From Chromera velia (taxonomy: Eukaryota > Sar > Chromeraceae), in contig JAHBMJ010005833.1 of assembly GCA_018398765.1 (NCBI GenBank), positions 7,004 to 37,003 on the forward strand: DNA of 30,000 nt, given 5' to 3'. The notes under the pieces were generated by a model. The model was not told the DNA's origin and searched no databases. It saw nothing but the letters and a program-made list of their open reading frames with translations. Shown here piece by piece: positions 9,893 to 19,403 of this stretch. Positions within the stretch are counted from its first letter, which is position 1; every line of letters begins with the position of its first letter. Made by a program: the position numbers and the translations under genes.

Positions 9893-10640
9893 TGTAGGAG
9901 AACGCATCTCATAGGTTGTATGCATATGCTGCTATGCAATGGTGCGCATGCGGGTCCTGCTTCGAGAGCCTCTTGTCGCGAGCTAGTGCCTGGCCTAGGC
10001 ATAGAAGTTGGCAGTAAGGAGGCTGCAGCTCCAAAGGGCGGATGAGAGAAAACAAGCGAAGGGCAAGCAGGAGGCAGAAAAAAAGAAAAATGCAGCCGCA
10101 GTAGTGAAAGCCCACACTGGGAAAGGCCTGGCAAAGGCACCCACCATTGCTCACCAAGCCTTCTGCCAAAAACACTCTACACGCCCACCATATCCTTCCG
10201 GTCGTGGTACCCCCGACAGCGGTTCCTCCACTCGCCCTTCCCTCACACAAAGCTCTTCCGGCAATTCAAAATCTGCCTCCCCTCCCTCCTCTCAACCCGG
10301 CGCTGCCCCCCCACAACCAACGCCACACCCAACCCCACTTGCCATATTACGCTCCGTACAATCAGTACAACCACTGGCAACTTCCCTCCCTTTCACAACA
10401 CTTGTTCAGTCAGCCCTCCTTCAGACAGGGCCCCCTCCTTATGCCCCCCCACGGCCAAGTGCACCCCCTCACAAACGCAATCCACTGCTTCGATGCCCTG
10501 CTTTACGTTCCGGCTGAGGAGCCCGTAGGAGTACATATCTTGCGGGACCCGGTTGCACGTGTGATAGTGTGCATGCGGGTGCTGCTCCGAGAGCCTCTTC
10601 TCGCAGGATTTCGCAGGCTGGCGCCTGGCTGAGGTAAAAG
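9893..10640 (+). repeat. ~110-bp direct repeat flanking a proline-rich stretch
   Basis: GAGCCTGTAGGAG at about 9889 and GAGCCCGTAGGAG at about 10518 open two similar segments. Both continue with TGTGCATGCGGGT or GCGCATGCGGGT, then CTGCT(T/C)CGAGAGCCTCTT and a CTAGTGCCTGG or CTGGCGCCTGG end (to about 9995 and 10632). The second translates as RVLLREPLLAGF, and the first has the same frame with stops. Between them, 10010-10500 is open in two plus frames rich in Pro, Ser, Thr and His and with no conserved domain. This is probably a continuation of the decayed element to the left. Confidence 0.5.
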
Positions 10641-10649
10641 GACGCGTGT

Positions 10650-11583
10650 GCACATATTATGAGATTTATCTGAAAAGCGGACTTTGCTCTTGAATGCCCA
10701 GCAGAAAGGGTCTGCCGTCCATAGAGCAGGATTTGGAGAGGCTGATCGAAGCTAACACTTTTAATATTCTTTTAATTTCTTTACAATATATAGACAACAT
10801 TCTTGCAACACTTCAACAGTCAACAGTTGAACAATAATTGTTTGTCAACAAGAATATATATAATTTTTTTTTTAAAAAAATGGGGCCAATATTTTTCTAA
10901 TTTTTTTTCACACAGTAAATTATATTAATTAAATTGCAGAGCCTAGAATAGTAATGTCCAGGTCACATTGTTAGCGGACTCATAAATATGGTAGCATATT
11001 ACATGCAGTGTAATTCAGTTAATTTCAGTATAATACTGAGTGTAGTGATCGGAATTAACTGTCAGAAGTGAAGTTTAGATTTCCGTACGTTTGCACTTTT
11101 TTCAGGCGATGTGTGAACTGTCAATTACACAATACGTTGAGTATAAGATATATGAGACTACATATAAGGAACATACTAATAAAACCTTGTAAGCATCATT
11201 TGTGTTTAGTTTTTTTCGAATTATTTTTTAAAATATTTCACGAAACAAACGAACAATCTCAAAGTCTCTGTCACATTGTTTCCATGTGCATTTAGATAAA
11301 ATATACTAAAATATACATATAGAATTACGTGATATAATGAAATTGACTAACCTCGGCAGCGAACTACAATATATCTGGGCTAGTATCTGAGTGGTGAAAA
11401 ACAATCTATGCATATACATACATCTGTATACATATAATGAAATCTTCCAGAGGAACTAGACGCAGAGTCCCCCGGATGTAGAGCGCTGCAGTGAATTCAT
11501 GGAAAAAGGCATGTGCCGGGGTCTTTCGGACTCTTTCCGTTTCCTCAGGCTTGACTGTCTGCTAGGATGTGACCAATTGGCAA
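10650..11583. other. AT-rich gene-free stretch
   Basis: No open frame longer than about 75 codons, strongly AT-rich between 10760 and 11440, and no recognisable element. It separates the decayed mobile sequence on the left from the 3' end of the six-exon minus-strand gene, and would contain that gene's 3' untranslated region and polyadenylation site. Confidence 0.6.
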
Positions 11584-12330
11584 TCACTTCTCGTGCACAC
11601 TTTGTCCTAAAACGCTATGACTGAGCTTGATGTTTGTGCCCACTCTCTCGAGTGCTCCCGGACTGGAGAACCTCAACGCAGCAGCCCCAGCCTCACTGTC
11701 CCAATCGATCGAGAAAGCCCTCGAAGTTCCCACGCCCTCCCTTTGAAGTCTCTCAACAAGCGACTGGACAGAAGCTCTGGCCTCCGCACGGAGACGCGCG
11801 TACCCTTCAGAACTGAAGTACTGCATTAATTGTGATTAGCACAATTATTAATAAACCAATGGAGAAAACTGGTCAGAATTGTGATCAGCACAATTAGACC
11901 AATGGAGAAAACTGGTCAGAAAGAAACGCTTCAATATATGTCCATTCATTGTGTTTAATTGAATGAAGTGGATTCACTCTCTCGATCGATCATGCTTTTG
12001 CTCGATCACATCATGCAACCAAGGCCTAGATTTGCCACTTAATTCGTGCGTGCATGTTCTCCGACACACATGCACAATTAAAAGCTTGCAAGGTGTGAAG
12101 TCTACCAACTGTCACGACGTCTTCCAGTAGGAGGTGAACAATAACTGCAGTTCCACTCTCTCCTTTGCCGTGAGTCTTCACCATTGATTTTCCTTCGTCC
12201 TACTGAGTTCCTTTTTTCTTCTTCTTAATTTCCTGATAGAGTTCTTCTATAAGTACAAGGGCGCTTGCCTCTCTGTGTGCTTATTTATTTAATTGCGTCT
12301 TCGTCGATTTCTTTGTCCTCTGTTCATCCT

Positions 12331-12364
<34 letters not shown>

Positions 12365-14249
12365 CATACATTGACTGCTTTTTTGCTGGCCTCACACCCT
12401 GATTCATGCACTCACCCACTCGCTTGTCAGCTTACCTGTTGCCACCCGGAAGAAATCGGAAGAACCTGAAGAGATGGAAAGGGAGAGGGAAAGAGAACAA
12501 CTAGCCAAGAAAGGATGGACAGACTGTAACGATCAACGGACCAAGTCTTCGCAAATACAGTCATGAAACGAATTGATACATCATGGTGTGCATGCCGATA
12601 TTGGGCGGGGGAGGCAATTAAGTGAGGAAAGAAGAAGATGCTGTACGTGCCTTCCGAAAGAATGCGTGGAGGGGTGGAGAAGAGAAGGGAGGAGAAGGAA
12701 AAGGATTGACACAGGAAAAAAACAAAAAGAATTAATGTCGTGCTTTTGCGGTGCATGTATGAATACGGAACTCGACGGGATGGCAGATTAATTGCCTCTC
12801 CGGGCAGATTAATTGCCTCTCCGGGCAGATTAATTGCCTCTCCGGGCTTTTCAGGGAGCCAGCGAACAGAAGCCTTCGGCCCCTATCCGGTCCTTTTTAT
12901 CCCCACATGCAACCGGAGACACCGGCAAGAAGACAGGCAGTCAAGCAGGCAGGCAGGCAGGCAAGAAAACTGACCAGAGTGCAGTCATTGGTTCTCCTCC
13001 ATTTCCAAGCAATCAAAACATACAGACACAGCGACACATGCAGCCATGCACGCACGTGTCCTTCCGCTTAATTTCCTTAATTCGGTGCTCCCTCTTCATT
13101 CAATCAACTCAAGGCACTCACCTGCAGTGGAGGATCCCAGTAGAAGGGAATCGCGGCAGTGGAGGGAGAAGAAGGGTGTGAAGGGGACTCCCTCCCTTTC
13201 TCTTTCCCCTCCAACTCTGCCTCTCCCCCCCCCCCCCTTCTGTCAGTGACGACCGAGAGGGCTTTGGAGTGGACTGCCCAGCTGAGAGCACCCAGGCCCT
13301 TCTGCTTCAGGTCGGCCGAGAGGTCCGAAGTCATCACGTCAAAGCAGCCTGATCGATAGCATGCGGACATACAGAACAAATAAAGAGCCAGGAAAAGTCG
13401 ACTGAGTCATTCAGTCATCGAGTCTCTCAGGAAGCCAATCATTGCAAGAACTGAAGATGACGAGGCTGGAACAGGAAGGAAGCCCAGAGGAAAATAATTG
13501 AAAGAAAAGAAGCGACCAACAAAAGCAGCAGGGGTGGGTGAAGCGATGATGGAGAGGCACTGGGTAAATATAAATATAAATATAAATAGATGCCTGTGCT
13601 GCATGAATTGATGGCATGATCAGTCAATCAATCGATCTGGCCGGGTTGGTAGACAGGTGGGTGAGAACGTTCGTCGGTGGGAGGGTAAAATTGAATCGAT
13701 AGAATGATCCTCGATTGCATAATTGTTTTGCCTTTTCTCGGCATGCAGCTGGATTTCTCTCGCCTCATCCTGCCTTTTCCGTGACTTCTCCTCTTTCTCT
13801 CTTGATCTTCGGAAAGAACCTCTTACTTGCAGGACCCATGCACAAACAAACGGTGCGGGTGAGTTATTCACTAAATGAATCCATGAGTCATGCAATTAGT
13901 CGATCTCTCTGCTGACCCTGAAAGATAGGGGACACGAACACATACTCTTGCGAGTACATGACGGCGTTATGGAAGTAGTCAGGCCTATTGACCAGCAGAT
14001 CCCTTCCCCGTCTCCTTGCCCCCTCCTTAACCATCGCGTTGATCTCCCGAGCTATGCCGAGCCCTGGGTGGAGCTGTCCGGGCAGCGGGCCCCTCTCTGA
14101 TCCGCCCTCCTCGAAGGAACGACGCGGATCCTGCATCCATCCATGTAGACGCAGGCGCAAATCGATATATAAGCAGAGGGGGAAATGATATAGTACGGAA
14201 GCAAAGCAGAGGAGATAGAGATAAGTAGAGAGATGGAGAGGTTTTGGAT

Positions 14250-14292
<43 letters not shown>

Positions 14293-14914
14293 AAGACAGA
14301 CAGACAGACAGAGAAAATCCATTGGGGATCCTGTAGAAGCAAACGCAAATCCACGCGCATAATAACATCGCTCCCATATGAAGTCGCAGCAGCAGGAGGC
14401 ACATTCAGACTCTTTCCTCCGAATTCCTATTCATACAACTCCCAGCTCACCCCAAAAACCAGTCAGTCGATTATACACTGCCCCACCCACCCACCCACCC
14501 ACCCACCCACCTGCAAGCGGAGAAACTCCAAAATTGACGCCTCTGTGTGCGAGGGCGCTGTCTGTCTCATCCACTCCTTCTCCTGGGCCTTCAATTTGTC
14601 TCCAACCAGACCTGCAAGACATTCATGGATCGTGGACATAAACCATCTTTACTTTTGTGAGCCTAGAATGAGTCTCACTGGTATATAGTCGCGGAGATCG
14701 AGTCAGAGTCCACATGTCTATTAATTTGAGTAGGTGAATTGGTGTGTCCAGCCAGACCCGCACGACACGCCGTGTGAGCACGAATCCGCAACGAAACGTA
14801 TCCAGAACAACGAAAATCCAGAGTGTTAACCGACAAAGAGACAGAGGCTTCCTCTGCAGGATACCCGACGAAGGTGTTGAATCAAAAGAAAAATCAACTC
14901 TCCGTATGAAATTC

Positions 14915-14968
<54 letters not shown>

Positions 14969-15418
14969 TGTGTACATAAATATAAACACACCTGCGAACG
15001 TCTTTGACCGAGTAGACTCGATGATCAGATCATCTAGGTCCAGGGAGCGGCGTCTGACGAACAGTTGGGCAAGGAAGGAGTCCGGAGCTCTGTTGTGCTT
15101 CACGGAGCCGTCAGTGAGTGTCAAACGATGGACGAAGAAATCCGATGTGTCCATGTCGAGCTGCAGATCCGAGAATCCTCTGGCAGCAAGTTTCTTGAGG
15201 ATCCCACTCTCCTGTAGACCTTTCAGCAAGTCCTCCTTCGGCCAATCCCCGAGGAATTTGGGGTTTTGTGCGGGTGAGATGCCGAAGTCTGATTCGTGCA
15301 GGCTGATCGTGAGGGACATGGCCTTGTCCAGCTTGGGCTTTGGAGCATCGGCCCCTGTGCCTCTGTTTTTGTTGGCAGAACATGAACCCTCGTGCAAGAC
15401 AGATAGAGCAGGACCCAT
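11584..15418 (-). CDS. Conserved protein of a mainly bacterial uncharacterised family, six exons, 411 aa
   Basis: Exons on the minus strand: 15418-14992, 14611-14511, 14130-13917, 13348-13122, 12465-12436 and 11820-11584 (TGA). Lengths 427, 101, 214, 227, 30 and 237 total 1236 bases, and every junction is in phase. Donors are GTGTGT, GTGGGT, GTCAGC, GTGAGT and GTAAGC; all acceptors end in AG. The ATG at 15418 follows an in-frame TAA. Motifs: GFSDLQLDMDTSDFFVHRL and FLAQLFVRRRSLDLDDL (exon 1), TEASILEFLRLQ (exon 2) running into DPRRSF, LPGQLHPGLGIAREI (residues 192-206) and YFHNAVMY (228-235) in exon 3, LGALSWAV and FYWDPPLQ (exon 4), VLPISSGWQQ (exon 5), YFSSEGYARLRAEA (exon 6). I recall this motif order from uncharacterised bacterial proteins, sometimes beside deacetylase-like domains. 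That is memory, not a search. No signal peptide or membrane segment; function unknown. Confidence 0.8.
11828..11919. repeat. Two tandem copies of a palindrome-rich ~45-bp unit
   Basis: Copy 1 is 11828-11876 (49 bp) and copy 2 is 11877-11919 (43 bp). Each begins with AATTGTG, a 5-base spacer and CACAATT, a 7-bp inverted repeat. Each ends with ACCAATGGAGAAAACTGGT, an imperfect palindrome, plus CAG. Copy 1 has six extra bases between the two palindromes. The pair lies in intron 5 of the minus-strand gene, beginning 8 bases upstream of the exon 6 acceptor. Confidence 0.85.
12340..12363. repeat. (TCTG)n microsatellite in intron 5
   Basis: About five CTGT units with one TTTG interruption. It lies inside intron 5 of the minus-strand six-exon gene. 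Unlike most intronic repeats in the window it is CAGA-like, not TCTG-like, in the sense direction. Confidence 0.85.
12783..12845. repeat. 21-bp unit repeated three times exactly
   Basis: The unit GCAGATTAATTGCCTCTCCG plus G occupies 12783-12803, 12804-12824 and 12825-12845 with no mismatch. It lies in intron 4 of the minus-strand gene. It is open on the plus strand as a 7-residue repeat (RLIASPG), but there is no gene context there. Confidence 0.95.
14254..14312. repeat. (GACA)n microsatellite in intron 2
   Basis: About fourteen GACA units with one AAGA interruption, read as (TCTG)n in the sense of the minus-strand gene. It lies in the intron between exons 2 and 3. Confidence 0.95.
14481..14510. 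repeat. (CCCA)n run forming the splice donor of exon 2
   Basis: In the minus-strand sense this is GTGGGTGGGTGGG and so on, starting with the GT of the donor that follows exon 2 (exon end at 14511, TTGCAG). About seven GGGT units follow the exon without a spacer. Confidence 0.9.
14915..14965. repeat. (CA)n microsatellite in intron 1
   Basis: About 25 CA units, (TG)n in the sense of the six-exon minus-strand gene. It begins about 26 bases inside intron 1, whose donor GTGTGT is at 14986-14991. Confidence 0.95.
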
Positions 15419-16152
15419 CGTCAGTTTTCTTTACTTTGATTCTTCTTTCGGTTCACGCTACTGCACAAGAGGATCAAGCTTACTGTGCTTCCACAGACTC
15501 TTGTGAATGGAGATCAAGGAAGATGATTGTATTCAGTACACCTCACAGCAACACGCGTTTTTCTTGCACTGGGCCTGCACAGAGAGTCGAGCAGCTGGCT
15601 GTCGCCACGCGCGTTTTCATGCCGTCTACGGCAGAGAGGCTTGTATACGAAAATTGTTCCTGCATCATTGCAAGGCACGCCAATTCACAGCTCTGAAACC
15701 GATGAGAATGGCTGAATGCCCAGGCAGGCTGTCGGGGTCCTGTGGTCAACTTAGCGGACTCACCGTCTAGCTGGCATGATGACTGACCTTTTTTTTATCC
15801 GAAATTTATCGGTCTGCAGTATACGTGTTGCAGCAGTTCTGGTCGGATCTCACGCGCGCGTTGCATGCATGCATCCCGCAATAGGCTGCATGCATGGTCC
15901 CACTTTAATTGCAGATTTTTTTTTTTGTTGATGATATATATATATATATATATATATAAACGGTTTTGGAGGCTGTGTTTAGAAGTTCAGCACAAGTGAA
16001 ATCAAACCGGTACGCCCGGACTATAGAAGAGTAAGATGCTGCAATTGTCTACGCAGTCATCATCAATCCGTTCTCCCGACCGCCACGCCTGTCGCTTGAA
16101 ACACCGACGCTTTGCATGTATATACTCCAAGCCTTGTATTGTTCGCTACAGA
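15419..16152. promoter_or_regulatory. Divergent intergenic region with (TA)n tract
   Basis: This interval separates the start of the minus-strand six-exon gene (15418) from the preferred start of the plus-strand papain-like gene (16153), so both promoters are likely here. A TA run fills about 15934-15958, after a T10 run. CATGCATGCATCC and TGCATGCATGG occur near 15865-15897. Plus-strand open frames of 60-118 codons between 15340 and 15770 have no motif and overlap the antisense of exon 1; I do not call them. Confidence 0.4.
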
Positions 16153-17346
16153 ATGAAGCTGCTGATTCTGTTGGTTTTAAGTGCTTGTGGTCTCGCGGGG
16201 GGGTTTGTCTTGTCTCGCTACTCTACTCCTCAGGCTCGCACTGTCGCTCCGCCGTCTTTGCGTGCTGAGGCAGAAGGTGCAGGCGCCTCGCCACTGATCC
16301 ATTCAGTGATTCGTCATCTGGAAGATTCTGAAACCAAGCGTGACTGGAATCTCAGCACAGAGCAACTCGACAGCGCCCGGATGCGGCTGCTGGATGACCA
16401 GACCTTTTTGGGGTTCGTTGAACCATTTCAAGTTCCTGCGTTGGGTTTCTTGTACGCGAAAGGACTCTGGGCGGATTACCGTCCGAAACGCCGATCAAAC
16501 TTTGTGCGGTCGGTACTTGAATTTCCTGAAGGCAACGAAGAATTTGAACGACTAAATCGCATCGTCACGAAGGGGGAAGAGTCCTCAGCCGTCTCCTCAC
16601 CAAACAGGCAGTTCGACAACTTCGTGGCACGTCATCCGGTCTGGGGAGACCCCAAAAAATCATGGATCGCTTTCCGTGACGATCCTGCCCTGAAGGACAA
16701 GTATGTTGAGAGAGTGCAAAAGTCGGGATTGTGCTGCATGCACGGGCCAGTAGTGGTGCAGCATTACGCTGTGGCCCGGCAGTCGCCTCCGGGCCAAAGG
16801 GTGCCAATGCTGGACATGGCCAAGTTCCTTCGTCGTCACAGAGGGGCGAAAGTTCTCCAGAAGCACATCTTATTCGACGAAGGCGGCAGTTCCATAGATT
16901 TCCTGAAGGAGATCCTGATGTCAAAATCGAAGGTGGATGAGAATGTCAGTTGGAAGGTCGAGCCGGAGTACCTGTGCGAAAGTCTCCAAGAGCATGGCCC
17001 CGCCCTTGTGTCACAGTTTAAGGTACATGAAGACTTTAACAATCTCTCCACGGCACGTCACTTGGGCACACCAGCGCCGGAGAGGCCCGACGACGGGTTA
17101 CATGCGATGGCGTTTGTGGGGTACAGATGGGAGGCGGAACAGCTACGCTTCCTGCTCCAGAACTGGTCGCCGCAGAAGCCATTTATCGAGGTCGACCTCG
17201 AGTATTTATCTTCGTGCAGTGCAAGACTCGCGTTTGTTCGAACGCCACAAACGGAGATCCCCAAAACGTTTGAGACTGATGATGCTGCACACGTAGAACT
17301 GGAGGTGGACTGCGCGGAACGTCTCCCCTGTGAGATGCTTGTTTAA
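16153..17346 (+). CDS. Probably secreted papain-fold cysteine-peptidase-like protein, 397 aa
   Basis: This is a single uninterrupted frame ending at TAA 17344-17346. The frame is open from an ATG at 16036 (436 codons), but the ATG at 16153 starts a typical signal peptide or anchor, MKLLILLVLSACGLAGGFVL, so I prefer it. Counted from 16153, a Cys pair in SGLCCMHGPVVVQHY is at about residues 194-195. A His in GLHAMAFVGYR is at about 317, and an Asn in FLLQNWSP is at about 337. This order and the HAxxxVGY and QNW surroundings match the Cys-His-Asn triad of papain-fold (C1 or related) enzymes, where His sits in HAVxxVGYG and Asn in KNSW. The Cys assignment is the least sure because the usual GSCWA context is missing. 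The N-terminal 150 residues have no motif I know. It may be an inactive or divergent relative. Its neighbour is divergent and unrelated. Confidence 0.75.
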   Translation: MKLLILLVLSACGLAGGFVLSRYSTPQARTVAPPSLRAEAEGAGASPLIHSVIRHLEDSETKRDWNLSTEQLDSARMRLLDDQTFLGFVEPFQVPALGFLYAKGLWADYRPKRRSNFVRSVLEFPEGNEEFERLNRIVTKGEESSAVSSPNRQFDNFVARHPVWGDPKKSWIAFRDDPALKDKYVERVQKSGLCCMHGPVVVQHYAVARQSPPGQRVPMLDMAKFLRRHRGAKVLQKHILFDEGGSSIDFLKEILMSKSKVDENVSWKVEPEYLCESLQEHGPALVSQFKVHEDFNNLSTARHLGTPAPERPDDGLHAMAFVGYRWEAEQLRFLLQNWSPQKPFIEVDLEYLSSCSARLAFVRTPQTEIPKTFETDDAAHVELEVDCAERLPCEMLV

Positions 17347-17459
17347 GGTGGCTGGGCCCTGGGCTGGGCCCTCTCCTTGCCTTGCTGCGTAAAAAATGAC
17401 GAGGTCCTTGTTTGAATGTTCATGATGATGAATTTCAAAGCCTAGATGAAAGCTGGAGA

Positions 17460-17527
17460 GTTTCACTCACTCACTTACTCACTCACTCACTCACTCACTC
17501 ATTCATTCATTCATTCATTCATTCATA
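17460..17527. repeat. (TCAC)n(TCAT)n microsatellite
   Basis: Eight to nine ACTC units pass directly into seven ATTC units about 115 bases after the stop codon of the papain-like gene, probably in or just past its 3' untranslated region. Confidence 0.95.
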
Positions 17528-19080
17528 TATTCACTATGACGCCGCATTGACGCGTCATCGTTGATTCGTTATTATAATCGTTATCCATATTCAGAGCTAG
17601 CTGGATATATATATTAATTTGCATGAGCCTTATTGAGCCCATAACGTTAGGCACAGAAAAAATGTTATTTTCTAGGATGTTACATATGTTATAGGCGTGA
17701 TCCCAATATATTTTAATATTTATATTAATTTATTTATTATTAAAATGACGATAGTCAGAATATGCGCCTGTGCAAGGCATGGGGGGGGCGCGAAAGAACA
17801 TTGTCAGACGGCGCAAGAGCCACAGCGCGGTGCGACGTGTGAGCATGCGTGCTGCTGCATGCATGGCCCAGATTGGTTTGGAGATGTTGCGAGCAACGCA
17901 TAATTGTATAAAACAGGTTTGATTTCATATCGTACCTCTCTAGGTACATCTTCTCAACAACTGGTTGGTTTAACAGTATTTTTTACCAGAGGTCTGTCGA
18001 GAAGGCAAGCTGCATAAACTGTTGCATAATGTCATCACACCAATCTTTTCCCCTTTTTGTTTGTTTTTATGGTGGATCATGTGGAATCCGTGGATGCCAC
18101 TAGATGGATCGAGGGGGTATGTGAGCATATGTTAGAAGAGTCCAGGACGATGAGAGTTGGAGGGAGCCTGGCTGCATGGCTTGCAGTGGGTTACAATGTA
18201 TATATCTATATCTGAACATCTGATGTAGGTGGCCCCAATCTCACCTTATATATATAGGCCGGGGTCCGATCACTGAGATGAGGGGGTTGTTTTTATTAGT
18301 AATGGCTTGGCGTCACCACCACCACGGGTATCTTAACCACACGTGTTAGGCCCTTCGTACCGGTAACCCCTCACCACTACCATGAACATTATAAGACGCC
18401 AAATATGTGGATGATGTCACTCGCAACGGTAGGAGGAGTCGTAGCTATACAGGTTAGTACAGGTATCCGAGGAGGAGGGCGACTAGCTGGGCCTAAAGTG
18501 GCCTGGTATTTAATAAACAGTGAATGATGAGATTCATCATGAGAAACTGGGATTGAACAAACATAAACTTAATTAGATGTGTATGAATCAGTATTTTAAA
18601 AAAATATGTGGATGTCAGGGGTGATATCTTGCATGCATATCCATATATGATACATGCATGCATGGTCCGACTTTTTGATTCGTCAAATATGACGTAAGCA
18701 AGCTTGCGAACGGTCCCGGAAAGCAAGAAAAATTACGGGGTTGCCGCACGCGTAAGCTGTTTGGACCGTATATAGTTTTTTCTTTTCAGTGTCTCTCCAG
18801 TCGTGCATCAGGCCGGTATGCATCTTTATTTAGGCAATCATTTAGGCATACGTCCGGTCCTTCTTCGCTATTCGTTAAATACCTCGCATGCATGCCCTCT
18901 GGATCCCTCTGGATTAGGCCAGGCCCATCTTAGGTCATGCACAAAAAAAAAAAATCGCTCAAAAATACCTTCTATGTTTTCCTTTCCCTCCTTGTGTGTG
19001 TGCGCGTGATCAATAATGCCTTGCTATGGGTGGTCTATATATATAGCATGGCAGTGCATGCAAGCGCGTCCCGCATGCGG
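17528..19080. other. AT-rich gene-free stretch
   Basis: No open frame with a recognisable motif. Short frames of 60-77 codons exist on both strands but have no splice context. CATGCATGCATGG at about 18653-18665 is a small palindrome-rich patch, and ATATATA tracts recur at 17603-17612, 18199-18209 and 18247-18255. Confidence 0.5.
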
Positions 19081-19087
19081 CTGCACC

Positions 19088-19221
19088 ACTTTCCGGGGCT
19101 ATGCATGGTGGTTTTGACGCTTTTCTGAGCCAATTTAGAGCGGAGCTTTCCGGGGCCTTTTTTGACCAAAGCTCCCGGAGGCTCCCGTAGGTAAGTGCCC
19201 CCCGCTTCGCTTTCCGGGGCC
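19088..19221 (+). promoter_or_regulatory. Three copies of CTTTCCGGGGC upstream of the SURF6 gene
   Basis: CTTTCCGGGGC or the same with one more C occurs at about 19090-19100, 19146-19157 and 19210-19221, always on the plus strand and spaced by about 56 and 64 bases. Related CTCCCGGAG or CTCCCGTAG words lie between and after them. The last copy is about 180 bases upstream of the start codon. Being repeated, oriented and placed just upstream, they are candidate promoter elements. Function is inferred from position only. Confidence 0.45.
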
Positions 19222-19403
19222 ATGGCAGCTGCGTATATAGCGTCTCCCGGAGAGTTAGCGCGAACCAAGCAGGTTCCCTTTCACAATGCACAGTCCTGTT
19301 CATTTGCCGCTTCCAAGCTTTCACGGTTCCACTGTTGATGCTTAGGCACGTATGTATTTGAGCTACACAGCGGAAAGTGTTGAAAGACAAAAAGAAAAGG
19401 CCG

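Noticed and set aside
12200-12232. A short terminal exon (EIKKKKKGTQ then TAG) for the six-exon minus-strand gene
   Set aside because: It is in phase and has a CAG acceptor, but the exon at 11820-11584 is also in phase and continues the sequence naturally (SGWQQ to YFSSEGYARLRAEA). The short one is only a lysine-rich low-complexity stretch.
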